Shown here: positions 24,970 to 33,627 of the stretch, in pieces
Layout: every line of letters starts with the position of its first letter
Position numbering within the stretch: the first letter of the stretch is position 1
Source of the DNA: an uncultured Eubacteriales bacterium
GTDB taxonomy: Bacteria; Bacillota; Clostridia; Oscillospirales; Acutalibacteraceae
Length of the DNA stretch: 64,000 nucleotides
Reading direction: 5' to 3'
NCBI GenBank assembly: GCA_910584745.1
Contig: CAJUDG010000009.1
Span: 97,262 to 161,261, forward strand
Position numbers and translations under genes: made by a program
The notes under the pieces: generated by a model
What the model was told of the DNA's origin: nothing
Seen by the model: the letters and a program-made list of their open reading frames with translations, nothing else
Databases searched by the model: none

Positions 24970-25106
24970 GAAAATAAAGAGGGAGGCGCTCCTTCCCACC
25001 CGCAGTGTTATATATGCGCTGTAGGTCAATACGGTTTAAGGGCCTGTTTTTGGGGCTTTTTACGGTGTGTTGATTCTGCGGGTGGAGTGCGTTCCACCCG
25101 CTTTTT
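24970..25106 (+). promoter_or_regulatory. infC operon leader with attenuator (L20-type leader)
   Basis: About 140 bases of structured leader ending in a Rho-independent terminator: GCGGGTGGA (25078-25086) with TCCACCCGC (25093-25101) and TTTTT. In Firmicutes the infC-rpmI-rplT leader is bound by L20 to cause premature termination. Position and terminator fit that system; I could not verify the L20 binding fold by eye. Confidence 0.65.
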
Positions 25107-25146
25107 CCGTGAGGACTGAGGATATCCCTTGATGGAGGTGCGGAAC

Positions 25147-25665
25147 ATTAGCAGCAAGGAACTACAGATCAACGAGCAGATCCGTGACAAGGAAATAAGG
25201 GTCATCGATTCCGACGGCTCCCAGCTGGGGATCATGCCCTCTAAAAAGGCCATGGAGCTGGCGGAGCAGAAGAATCTGGATCTGGTGAAGATCGCCCCAC
25301 AGGCGACCCCGCCGGTGTGCAAGATCATCGACTATGGCAAGTACCGCTTCGAGCAGAGCAAGCGGGAAAAGGAGCAGCGCAAGAACCAGCGGGTGGTGGA
25401 GATAAAAGAGGTCCGCCTGTCGCTGAACATCGACACCCACGACTTTGAGACCAAGAAAAACCACGCCATGCGCTTTATCTCCGAGGGGAATAAGGTCAAG
25501 GCCTCCATTCGCTTTCGGGGCCGCGAGATGGGCCACCCGGAGCTGGGGCTGGAGATAATGAAGCGGTTTTCCGAGGCCATGGCCGAGGTGGCCAACGTGG
25601 AGCGCCAGCCCAAGCTCGAGGGCCGCACCATGATGATGTTCTTGGCGCCAAAACCGGCAAAGTAA
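25147..25665 (+). CDS. infC: Translation initiation factor IF-3
   Basis: 172 residues from an ATT start at 25147, a normal IF-3 length. GGAGGTG at 25134-25140 is six bases before ATT, whereas the ATG at 25132 overlaps that site and would add residues not usual for IF-3; ATT starts are typical of infC. N-domain: NEQIRDKEIRVIDSDGSQLG; linker KYRFEQSKREKEQRKNQ; C-domain: IDTHDFETKKNHAMRFISEG and IRFRGREMGHPELG. IF-3 checks the initiator tRNA and codon on the 30S subunit and can repress its own atypical start codon. Confidence 0.96.
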   Translation: MSSKELQINEQIRDKEIRVIDSDGSQLGIMPSKKAMELAEQKNLDLVKIAPQATPPVCKIIDYGKYRFEQSKREKEQRKNQRVVEIKEVRLSLNIDTHDFETKKNHAMRFISEGNKVKASIRFRGREMGHPELGLEIMKRFSEAMAEVANVERQPKLEGRTMMMFLAPKPAK

Positions 25666-25719
25666 GCGGCCGGCCCTGTATTTTAGGGACGGGGCTTAAT
25701 ATTAAGGAGGAATAAAGTT

Positions 25720-25923
25720 ATGCCTAAACTGAAGACTCACAGCGGCGCGAAAAAGCGCTTCAAGCTCTCAAAAAACGGCAAGGTGATCCGCGCCCACGCG
25801 TTCACCAGCCACCTGTTCAACGGCCACGGCAAGACCCCCAAGGTTAAGCGCCACGCCAGGGGCACCACCGTCACCGACAAGACCAACACCGCCGCCGTGA
25901 AGCGGATGCTGCCCTATAAATAA
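25720..25923 (+). CDS. rpmI: 50S ribosomal protein L35 (bL35)
   Basis: 67 residues: MPKLKTHSGAKKRFKLSKNG and RAHAFTSHLFNGHGKTPKVK, full length and highly basic. AAGGAGGAATAAAGTT precedes the ATG. Second gene of the infC operon. Confidence 0.97.
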   Translation: MPKLKTHSGAKKRFKLSKNGKVIRAHAFTSHLFNGHGKTPKVKRHARGTTVTDKTNTAAVKRMLPYK

Positions 25924-26003
25924 GAAGGCTTTGGGGACTTTGTAACTTATGACTAACGCGCGGCATGTTTCGCCGCGTTTAACCGGGAAAGGATTGAGAA
26001 GCT

Positions 26004-26357
26004 ATGGCAAGAGTAAAGGGCGCGCTGATGACGCGCAAGAGAAGGAAAAAGGTTCTGAAGCTGGCAAAGGGCTACTGGGGTTCCAAGAGCCGCCACTTTA
26101 AAATGGCCAAACAGGCCGTTATGAAGTCCGGCAACTATGCCTATATCGGCCGCAAGCAGCGCAAGCGCGACTTCAGGCGCCTGTGGATAACCCGCATCTC
26201 CGCGGGCTGCCGCATGAACGGCGTCAACTACTCCACCTTTATGAACGGACTTAAAAAGGCCGGGGTGACGCTGAACCGCAAGATGCTCTCTGAGATCGCC
26301 ATCGCCGACCCCCAGGGCTTTACCGCTCTCGTGGAGAAGGCCAAGGCGGCACTGTAA
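26004..26357 (+). CDS. rplT: 50S ribosomal protein L20 (bL20)
   Basis: 117 residues: MARVKGALMTRKRRKKVLKL, SRHFKMAKQAVMKSGNYAYI and LWITRISAGCRMNGVNYSTF, full length. Assembly-initiating 23S rRNA-binding protein and, in this phylum, repressor of its own operon through the leader upstream of infC. Confidence 0.97.
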   Translation: MARVKGALMTRKRRKKVLKLAKGYWGSKSRHFKMAKQAVMKSGNYAYIGRKQRKRDFRRLWITRISAGCRMNGVNYSTFMNGLKKAGVTLNRKMLSEIAIADPQGFTALVEKAKAAL

Positions 26358-26446
26358 ACTGCCCGCCGCGTACTGCGGCACCCGCGCCTGAGGCTCTTTG
26401 CCTTGGGCGTTTGTATTCTTGTTTTGGAGTATTTTTGAGGCCTTCA

Positions 26447-26483
26447 GCGGCACAAGAGTTCGCGAAGCGAACTCTCGCGCCGC
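26447..26483. repeat. Palindromic intergenic hairpin
   Basis: A long imperfect inverted repeat, GCGGCACAAGAGTTCGC (26447-26463), loop GAA, GCGAACTCTCGCGCCGC (26467-26483). A related CTTCGCGTAGCGAA follows at 26507-26520. Not a terminator (no T-run); looks like a dispersed palindromic element. Confidence 0.55.
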
Positions 26484-26591
26484 TTACGGCAAGACCTTGG
26501 GGCGACTTCGCGTAGCGAATGTCAACCGCCCCAAACCCTGCAAGCTTAAGGCCAGCTTGATCGGCCAACTTTTTGACAAAGGGGGAGCTTT

Positions 26592-27395
26592 GTGGATACC
26601 ATAACCAGCCGCCGTAACCCGATAGTGAGGGCGGCGGCGGCCCTGCTGGGCTCCCCACGGGAGCGCCGGGAGCGCCGGGAGTTCCTCTGCGAGGGGGCCC
26701 GGCTCTGCCGGGACGCGGCGGAGTCTGGCGTAAGGATAAAGGCCTGCTTTTTCACCCCCCGGGCCGGTGAGAGGTATGTGGAGTACCTGAAGCCCATACT
26801 CCATGCGGCGGAGGCGGCCTATACCGTTGAGGACCCGGTGGCCGGGCTCCTCTCCGACACCAAAAGCCCCCAGGGGGTCTTCTGCCTCTGCGCCTGGCCC
26901 CAGGGTGGGCAGGGGGCCCATGACGGGCCGTGCCTGGTGCTGGAGAATATCCAGGACCCCGGGAACCTTGGGACCATCCTGCGCACCGCCGAGGCCCTGG
27001 GGCGGTTTCGGGTGGTCCTGCTGGGGGACTGTTGCGACCCCCTGGGGCCCAAGGCACTTAGGGCGTCTATGGGCGCGGTGTTCCGGCTGGGGATAGAGAC
27101 GGAGGGGGACCCGGGGCGGCTTATGGAGGGGCTCAAGGATGAGGGGTACGCTGTCCATGGGGCGGTGCCCTCGGACAGGGCGCTGGAGGTCACGGGTATA
27201 GATTTTACCCGGGGCCGGCACGCGGTGATCATTGGCAACGAGGGCAGCGGGCTCAGCCGGGAGACGGCGGGGCTCTGCGGGGACCTTATCACCATACCCA
27301 TGGGGGGCCGGGCGGAGTCGCTGAACGCGGCGGCCGCGGCCACGGTGCTGCTGTGGGAGCTTTCAGGCAGGGGGGAAGGCAAGTGGCGGGGCTGA
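26592..27395 (+). CDS. TrmH/SpoU-family 2'-O-ribose RNA methyltransferase
   Basis: 267 residues. An N-terminal substrate-binding domain (ITSRRNPIVRAAAALLGSPR and FLCEGARLCRDA) and a SPOUT domain with the three family motifs: NIQDPGNLGTILRTAEALG near 118, VIIGNEGSGLS near 213, and IPMGGRAESLNAAAAATVLL near 235. Methylates a ribose in rRNA; the exact site is unknown. GTG start behind GGGGGAG. Overlaps the dprA start by 13 bases. Confidence 0.9.
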   Translation: MDTITSRRNPIVRAAAALLGSPRERRERREFLCEGARLCRDAAESGVRIKACFFTPRAGERYVEYLKPILHAAEAAYTVEDPVAGLLSDTKSPQGVFCLCAWPQGGQGAHDGPCLVLENIQDPGNLGTILRTAEALGRFRVVLLGDCCDPLGPKALRASMGAVFRLGIETEGDPGRLMEGLKDEGYAVHGAVPSDRALEVTGIDFTRGRHAVIIGNEGSGLSRETAGLCGDLITIPMGGRAESLNAAAAATVLLWELSGRGEGKWRG

Positions 27396-28534
27396 GCAAT
27401 ATCGTGTTCTGGATGTGGGCCCAGCAGGCCTTCGGCCCGGGCAGCGGCACGCCCTGGCATATACACAAGAGCTTCCCCGGGGGCTTGGAGGGCTTTTATC
27501 GGGCGGGGCCCAGGTGCTGGAACAATATGGACTATGTGTCAGAGGTCCAGAGCGAGTCGCTGGCATTGTGCACGGTGGAGGAGGCCATGGCAAGGCTTGA
27601 GTACGCCGTGAAGCTGGGCTGGCAGGTGGTAACGCCGGAGTGTGAGCAATATCCCAGGGAACTGAGGAATATTTCTGACCCTCCTGCGGTACTGTATATT
27701 AAGGGCGCGAAGCCCGTGGAGCTTACGGGCCCCAAGGTGGCCGTGGTGGGGGCCAGAAAGGCCCTCAGAGAGAGCCTTGACGCGGCAAGGAGCATAGGCT
27801 ATCAGCTGGCCACGGCCGGGGGCGTCGTGGTCACCGGCGAGGCCGTCGGCGCGGACGCCGGGGCCATGGAGGGCGTTATAAGCGCCGGGGGCCGGGCCGT
27901 ATGCGTGCTGCCGGTAGATCTGAGCAGCCCTTATATGGCGAAGACCGCACACCTGCGCCGCAGGGTGCTGGAGCTGGGCGGGGCGCTTATGACGGAGTAT
28001 TTCTCCCAGCGCAGCCCGGCCCAGGGGGGCTTTCAGCTTAGAAACCGGCTTATAACCGGGCTCTGCAGGAGGGTGGTGCTGGTGCAGGCCGCGGAGAAAA
28101 GCGGCACCATGATATACGCAAGGCACGCCGCCGGACAGGGCAGAAAGCTCTATGTGTTCCCCGGGCCCCCGGATGCGGAGGAGTTCGCCGGAAGCCGCAG
28201 GCTCCTTAAGGAGGGGGCTGCCCCTGTGTACAGCGGCAGCGAGGTCCTCGGCACGGACCGGGCCATCGCCATGGAGCCCCCGGCCCCCGCGGCCGTGAAA
28301 AAGCCCGAAAGAGAGCCGCCGGAGGAGAAGGAGCCGCCAAAGAGGCAAGAGCTTTCTATTGAACAACAGGCGGTGCTGGACCGGCTTGGCGGAGGGACGC
28401 TGACGGTGGACGAGCTCATGGAGGGCTGCGGTATGGAGATGGGGAAGCTTTTGCGGCTTCTGACCCGGATGGAGATGCAGGGGCTTATTGAGAGCGCCCC
28501 GGGCCGGAGATACCGGCGGCCCGGTAAACTATAG
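27383..28534 (+). CDS. dprA: DNA processing protein DprA
   Basis: 383 residues from the GTG at 27383. A divergent N-terminal SAM-like region with several tryptophans, then the Rossmann DprA core: YPRELRNISDPPAVLYIKG, KVAVVGARKALRESLDAARS, GVVVTGEAVGADAGAMEGVI, FQLRNRLITGLCRRVVLVQA and SGTMIYARHAAGQGRKLYVF. A Pro/Glu linker leads to a C-terminal winged helix (LSIEQQAVLDRLGGG). It loads RecA on incoming single-stranded DNA. In the SGAD-type motif, GEAVGAD replaces the usual GxAxGID. Confidence 0.9.
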   Translation: MAGLSNIVFWMWAQQAFGPGSGTPWHIHKSFPGGLEGFYRAGPRCWNNMDYVSEVQSESLALCTVEEAMARLEYAVKLGWQVVTPECEQYPRELRNISDPPAVLYIKGAKPVELTGPKVAVVGARKALRESLDAARSIGYQLATAGGVVVTGEAVGADAGAMEGVISAGGRAVCVLPVDLSSPYMAKTAHLRRRVLELGGALMTEYFSQRSPAQGGFQLRNRLITGLCRRVVLVQAAEKSGTMIYARHAAGQGRKLYVFPGPPDAEEFAGSRRLLKEGAAPVYSGSEVLGTDRAIAMEPPAPAAVKKPEREPPEEKEPPKRQELSIEQQAVLDRLGGGTLTVDELMEGCGMEMGKLLRLLTRMEMQGLIESAPGRRYRRPGKL

Positions 28535-28553
28535 GAGATAGAGGAAACGATAT

Positions 28554-30638
28554 ATGTCTAAACTAGTCATTGTGGAGTCGCCCTCGAAGGCGAAGACCAT
28601 ACAGAAATACCTGGGGCCGGACTATCAGGTGGTGGCCTCAATGGGCCACGTGCGGGACCTGCCGAAAGCAAGGCTCTGCGTGGACGTAAAGGATAATTTC
28701 AAGCCGAAATACACCATTATAAAGGGCAAGGAGCAGCTTGTAAAGGACCTTAAGGCCGCGGCCCAGAAGTCCGACGGCGTGCTGCTGGCCACCGACCCGG
28801 ACAGGGAGGGGGAGGCCATCTCCTGGCACCTGGCGTACATCCTGGACCTGCCCGAGGACGCTCTGGACCGGGTGACCTTCAACGAGATAACCAAGACCGG
28901 CGTATCCGAGGGCATGGCCCATCCCAGGACCATCGACATGGACCTTGTGAACGCCCAGCAGGCCCGCAGGATACTTGACAGGCTTGTGGGCTATACTCTG
29001 AGCCCGTTTTTGGTGAAGACCATCAGGAAGGGCCTGTCCGCCGGGCGGGTGCAGTCCGTGGCGGTCAGGATGATAGTGGACCGGGAGGAGGAGATACGCG
29101 CCTTTGTGCCCAGGGAGTATTGGAGCATCGACGCGAAGCTTACCGCGCCCCCGGCAAGGGTGGTGTTCCCGGCGGCGTTCTATGGGGACGAAAAGGGAGA
29201 GATAGAGATAACGAATAAGGAGCAGGCGGACGCTATACTCTCTGAGATACAGGATGAGGAGTTCGTAGTGGGCCCGGTGAAAAAGGGCAGGCGCAGCCGC
29301 CAGCCCGCCCCGCCCTTTATCACCTCTACCCTTCAGCAGGAGGCGTCAAAGCGCCTGGGCTTTCAGGCCTACCGCACCATGCGGGCGGCCCAGGAGCTGT
29401 ATGAGGGCGTGGACGTTGAGGGCCAGGGGGCCGTGGGCCTTATCACCTATATGCGTACAGATTCCTTAAGGGTGTCGGAGGACGCTATAAGGGACGCGGC
29501 GGAGTTCATAGAGCGGCGCTGGGGGGAGAAGTACCTGCCCCCGAAGCCGCGGCACTATAAGTCCCGGGCGGGGGCCCAGGACGGCCACGAGGCCATTCGG
29601 CCCTCTACCATCAGCCTGACCCCCGAGCAGGTGAAGGGGTCCCTGACCCCGGACCAGTATAAGCTATATAAGCTCATCTGGGAGCGGTTCATCTCCAGCC
29701 AGATGGCAAACTGTGTGCTGAACACCACCCAGGCCAATATAAAGGCCGGGAAGTATGTCTTTAAGGCCAGCGGCTTCAACGTGAACTTCGAGGGCTTTAC
29801 GGCCCTGTATGAGGAGACGAAGGAGGACGAGGAGAAGGCCGGGAAGGACCTGCCGCCCCTGGAGGAGGGCATGAAGCTGAGGGTAAGAGAGCTGCTGCCG
29901 AACCAGCACTTTACCCAGCCGCCACCCAGGTATACCGAGGCCTCGCTGATAAAGACCCTGGAGGAGAACGGCATAGGCAGGCCCTCCACCTATGCGGCGA
30001 CTATCTCCACCATCACCATGCGGGAGTACGTCACCAGAGAGGGCAAGGCGTTTAAGCCCACGGAGCTGGGGGAGGTCATAACCAAGCTCATGAAGGAGCA
30101 GTTCCCCAAGATCGTGAACGTGCGCTTTACCGCCCAGGTTGAGGACGACCTGGACGCGGTGCAGCGGGGGGACGAGGAGTGGGTGGACACCCTGCACACC
30201 TTCTACGACGACTTTGACAAGACCGTCCAGAAGGCCAAGAAGGCCATGGATGGGGTGAAGATACACCTGAAAGAGGACGAGACCGACGAGATCTGCGATA
30301 AATGCGGGCGGCCCATGGTGGTGAAGCACGGAAGGTTCGGAAAGTTCATCGCCTGCTCGGGGTACCCCGAGTGCCAGAACATCAAGAAGATAGTGAAGCC
30401 CACCGGGGCCGAGTGCCCCAAGTGCGGGGGGAACATTATCGAGCGCAAGTCCAAGAAGGGCCGGGTGTTCTATGGCTGCGACCGGTATCCGGAGTGCGAC
30501 TTCGTCAGCTGGGACCCGCCCAGTAAGGAGAAATGCCCGGTCTGCGGCAAGGTGCTCTTGCAGAAGAAGACCAAGGATAAGCGGCTGTACTGCGTCACAG
30601 AGGGCTGCACCTTCCAGGGGAAGGAGCCCAAGGAGTGA
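28554..30638 (+). CDS. topA: DNA topoisomerase I
   Basis: 694 residues. Toprim domain KLVIVESPSKAKTIQKYLGP with the catalytic Glu and DPDREGEAISWHL; RKGLSAGRVQSVAVRMIVDR; the active-site tyrosine region GLITYMRTDSLRVS near 300; RPSTYAATISTI. Three C-terminal zinc ribbons: CDKCGRPMV with YPEC, CPKCGG with YPEC, and CPVCGK with C-EGC. Relaxes negative supercoils. Start ATG 28554 with GGAGATAGAGG upstream; the stop overlaps the trmFO start. Confidence 0.97.
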   Translation: MSKLVIVESPSKAKTIQKYLGPDYQVVASMGHVRDLPKARLCVDVKDNFKPKYTIIKGKEQLVKDLKAAAQKSDGVLLATDPDREGEAISWHLAYILDLPEDALDRVTFNEITKTGVSEGMAHPRTIDMDLVNAQQARRILDRLVGYTLSPFLVKTIRKGLSAGRVQSVAVRMIVDREEEIRAFVPREYWSIDAKLTAPPARVVFPAAFYGDEKGEIEITNKEQADAILSEIQDEEFVVGPVKKGRRSRQPAPPFITSTLQQEASKRLGFQAYRTMRAAQELYEGVDVEGQGAVGLITYMRTDSLRVSEDAIRDAAEFIERRWGEKYLPPKPRHYKSRAGAQDGHEAIRPSTISLTPEQVKGSLTPDQYKLYKLIWERFISSQMANCVLNTTQANIKAGKYVFKASGFNVNFEGFTALYEETKEDEEKAGKDLPPLEEGMKLRVRELLPNQHFTQPPPRYTEASLIKTLEENGIGRPSTYAATISTITMREYVTREGKAFKPTELGEVITKLMKEQFPKIVNVRFTAQVEDDLDAVQRGDEEWVDTLHTFYDDFDKTVQKAKKAMDGVKIHLKEDETDEICDKCGRPMVVKHGRFGKFIACSGYPECQNIKKIVKPTGAECPKCGGNIIERKSKKGRVFYGCDRYPECDFVSWDPPSKEKCPVCGKVLLQKKTKDKRLYCVTEGCTFQGKEPKE

Positions 30639-31945
30639 CGGCGGGGGTCACGGTCATAGGCGGAGGGCTCGCCGGGTGCGAGGCCGCGTGGCAGATAGCG
30701 AAGGCGGGCGTAAGTGTAAAGCTCTATGAGATGAAGCCGGAGAGGTTTTCCCCGGCCCATAAGAGCGCGGGGCTCGCGGAGCTCATCTGCTCCAACTCCC
30801 TTAAGGCGGCGCGGATAGAGAGCGCGGCGGGGCTTCTTAAAGAGGAGATGCGGCGGCTGGGGTCGCTTCTGATGGAGTGCGCCGGAAAGTGCAGCGTCCC
30901 CGCCGGGGGAGCCCTGGCGGTGGACAGGGAGGAGTTCTCAAGGCTTGCGACCGAGGCCATAGAGAACGAGCCCCTTATAGAGCTCTGCCGCCGGGAGGTC
31001 ACGGAGATACCCGGGGGAGCTGCTGTTATAGCCAGCGGGCCGCTGACGGACGGCGGGCTTGCGGGGGAGATAGAGAAGCTCTGCGGGGGAAGGCTCAGCT
31101 TTTTTGACGCGGCCGCGCCTATCGTTACGGCTGAGAGCGTTGATATGACGAAGTGCTTTGCCGCCTCCAGGTATGGGCGTGGCGAGGACGACTATATAAA
31201 CTGCCCAATGAATAAAGAGGAGTACGAGCGGTTCGTGACGGAGCTGGTGGGCGCTGAGAGAGCGCCTTTGCACGGCTGTGATGTGCAAGACCCAAAGGTT
31301 TATGAGGGATGTATGCCTATAGAGGTCTTGGCATCCCGGGGCCGGGACGCTATACGCTTCGGGCCGATGAAGCCGGTGGGGCTTGTGGACCCAAATACCG
31401 GACACAGGCCCTGGGCGGTGGTGCAGCTGAGGGCGGAGAACAGGGAGAGGACCCTGTATAACCTGGTGGGCTTCCAGACGAACTTGAAGTTCGGGGAGCA
31501 GAAAAGAGTGTTCGGGATGATACCGGGGCTTGAAAATGCCGAGTTCATGCGGTATGGGGTCATGCACAGGAACACGTTTCTGGACTCCCCAAGGGTGCTG
31601 GACGCGGACTTTTCGCTGAGGGCAAGGCCGGAGCTTTTCTTCGCCGGGCAGATGACCGGCGTGGAGGGGTATATGGAGTCGGCGGCCTCGGGGATGATGG
31701 CGGGGATGAACGCCGTAAGGAGGCTTCGGGGGCAGGAGACAGTGGTGCTGCCGGGGACAACGATGATAGGGGCTCTAAGCCGGTATATAGCCGGGTATGA
31801 GGGGAAGGACTTTCAGCCCATGGGCGCGAACTTTGGCATACTGCCGCCCCTTGACACACATATCAGGGACAAGCGGGAGAGGTACGCGGGGCTGTCAAGA
31901 CGGGCCCTTCTTGACCTTGGAAAGGAGATATCATGCGAGTTATAG
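30635..31945 (+). CDS. trmFO: Methylene-THF-dependent tRNA uracil-5 methyltransferase
   Basis: 436 residues. FAD-binding Rossmann motif VTVIGGGLAGCEAAWQIAKA at the start, then LAELICSNSLKAA, PAGGALAVDREEFS, and the catalytic-cysteine containing KCFAASRYGRGEDDYINCPM region near 170. Conserved NFGILPPL near the C-terminus. Makes ribothymidine 54 in tRNA with folate carbon. GTG start overlaps the topA stop, as in the common topA-trmFO pair of Firmicutes. Confidence 0.95.
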   Translation: MTAGVTVIGGGLAGCEAAWQIAKAGVSVKLYEMKPERFSPAHKSAGLAELICSNSLKAARIESAAGLLKEEMRRLGSLLMECAGKCSVPAGGALAVDREEFSRLATEAIENEPLIELCRREVTEIPGGAAVIASGPLTDGGLAGEIEKLCGGRLSFFDAAAPIVTAESVDMTKCFAASRYGRGEDDYINCPMNKEEYERFVTELVGAERAPLHGCDVQDPKVYEGCMPIEVLASRGRDAIRFGPMKPVGLVDPNTGHRPWAVVQLRAENRERTLYNLVGFQTNLKFGEQKRVFGMIPGLENAEFMRYGVMHRNTFLDSPRVLDADFSLRARPELFFAGQMTGVEGYMESAASGMMAGMNAVRRLRGQETVVLPGTTMIGALSRYIAGYEGKDFQPMGANFGILPPLDTHIRDKRERYAGLSRRALLDLGKEISCEL

Positions 31946-32928
31946 TTGACGGCTTCGGCGGGGACAACGCGCCGGGGGAGATACTGCTGGGCTGCGCCCG
32001 GGCAATGGAGGAGCTGGGCATTGACATAAGCGTGGCGGGGGATAAGGACAAGCTTCTTAAGAGCGCCAGGGAGCTGGGGCTTGAGAGCAGCTTTGATAAG
32101 ATGGAGGTCCTGCACTGTACGGACGTGCTCAGTATGGAGGACGAGCCGGACAGCGTACTTAAGGCAAAGTCCGAGAGCTCCATGGCCGTGGGCATGAGGG
32201 CCCTCTCGGAGGGCAGGGGCGACGCCTTTGCCAGCGCCGGGAACAGCGGGGCCCTTACCGTGGGGGCCACCATGATAGTGAAGCGGATAAAGGGCGTGAA
32301 GCGGATAGCCTTCGCGCCGGTGCTGCCCACCACCAAGACCCCCTTTATGATATCCGACGGCGGGGCCAACGTCCAGTGCCGGCCGGAGATGCTATTGCAG
32401 TTCGGGCTGATGGGCTCGGTGTACATGGAGAAGGTCATGGGGGTCAAGAGCCCCAGGGTGGGCCTTGTGAACGTGGGCACCGAGGAGCATAAGGGGGACG
32501 ACCTGAGGAAAGAGGCCCACGCGCTTTTAAAGGCCTGTGGGGGGCTGAACTTTATCGGGAACATAGAGCCCAGGGATATCCCCTATGGGGTCTGCGACGT
32601 GGCGGTGGCCGACGGGTTTACCGGCAACACGGTCTTAAAGCTCTATGAGGGCACGGCCCTGGCGATGATGGGCATGGTGAAGGATATCTTCAAGAAATCG
32701 CTGAAGAATAAGCTGGTCGCCGGGATGATATACGGGGACTTGCAGGGCCTTAAAAAGACCATGGATTATAACTCCTACGGCGGCGCGCCGCTGATAGGGG
32801 CCGCAAAGCCTGTGTTCAAGATGCACGGCAACGCCAAGGCATACGCGGTGCAGAGCGCCTTGAAGCTGGTGCGGGACTGCACGGAGTCGGGGTATGTGGA
32901 GGCCATAGGGGCCGCGCTGGGAAAGTAA
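31933..32928 (+). CDS. plsX: Phosphate acyltransferase PlsX
   Basis: 331 residues: MRVIVDGFGGDNAPGEILLG, SAGNSGALTVGATMIVKRIK, NVGTEEHKGDDLRKEAHALL, NIEPRDIPYGVCDVAVADGF. Forms acyl phosphate from acyl-ACP for phospholipid synthesis. Starts 13 bases inside trmFO. In many relatives acpP follows; here rnc follows directly. Confidence 0.96.
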   Translation: MRVIVDGFGGDNAPGEILLGCARAMEELGIDISVAGDKDKLLKSARELGLESSFDKMEVLHCTDVLSMEDEPDSVLKAKSESSMAVGMRALSEGRGDAFASAGNSGALTVGATMIVKRIKGVKRIAFAPVLPTTKTPFMISDGGANVQCRPEMLLQFGLMGSVYMEKVMGVKSPRVGLVNVGTEEHKGDDLRKEAHALLKACGGLNFIGNIEPRDIPYGVCDVAVADGFTGNTVLKLYEGTALAMMGMVKDIFKKSLKNKLVAGMIYGDLQGLKKTMDYNSYGGAPLIGAAKPVFKMHGNAKAYAVQSALKLVRDCTESGYVEAIGAALGK

Positions 32929-32946
32929 ATTTGGGGAGGTGCCTAG

Positions 32947-33627
32947 ATGAGGGCGCTTGAGGAATACGAGAAGCTTATAGGGTATGAGTTCCGGGACAGG
33001 GGATTGCTGGAGACGGCGCTGACCCACTCCTCCTATGCCAACGAGCATAAGACGGAGAGCTATGAGCGGCTGGAGTTTCTGGGGGACTCGGTGCTGGGGT
33101 TCGTTACGGCGGAGTACCTTTTTGAGAATATGGGCCACCTGTCCGAGGGGCAGCTTACGAAGACCCGGGCGGCGCTGGTATGCGAGAAGTCCCTGTGCGG
33201 GTTTTCAAGGAGCCTGGAGGTGGGCAGCTTTCTGCGGCTGAGCCACGGGGAGATGCACTCGGGGGGGCGCGAGCGGCCCAGTATACTGGCGGACGTGTTC
33301 GAGTCCACCACCGCCGCCATATACCTTGACAGCGGGGAGCTTGATGAGGCAAAAAGGTTCATCCTGCGCTTTATAGTGCCCGCGGCCAAGAGCAGCGGGC
33401 AGAAGGCATTTAAGGACTATAAGACCACCTTGCAGGAGATAATCCAGCAGAACCCGGAGGAGAGGCTTGAATATGTTCTGACCGGGGAGAGCGGGCCGGA
33501 CCATCAGAAGCACTTTACGGTGGAGGTGCACCTTAACAGCAACGTCATAGGCCGGGGCGGCGGCAGGAGCAAGAAGGAGGCCGAGCAGCAGGCCGCAAGG
33601 GAAGCCTTGGAGCTGATGGGGTACTGA
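32947..33627 (+). CDS. rnc: Ribonuclease III
   Basis: 226 residues. RNase III domain with ERLEFLGDSVLGFVTAEYLF (catalytic acidic signature near 40) and ADVFESTTAAIYLDSG near 117; C-terminal double-stranded RNA-binding domain from about 150 (DYKTTLQEIIQQNPEERLEY to KKEAEQQAAREALELMGY). Cleaves dsRNA in rRNA maturation and antisense decay, so it would process sense-antisense pairs such as the toxin locus. GGGGAGGTG precedes the ATG. Confidence 0.96.
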   Translation: MRALEEYEKLIGYEFRDRGLLETALTHSSYANEHKTESYERLEFLGDSVLGFVTAEYLFENMGHLSEGQLTKTRAALVCEKSLCGFSRSLEVGSFLRLSHGEMHSGGRERPSILADVFESTTAAIYLDSGELDEAKRFILRFIVPAAKSSGQKAFKDYKTTLQEIIQQNPEERLEYVLTGESGPDHQKHFTVEVHLNSNVIGRGGGRSKKEAEQQAAREALELMGY

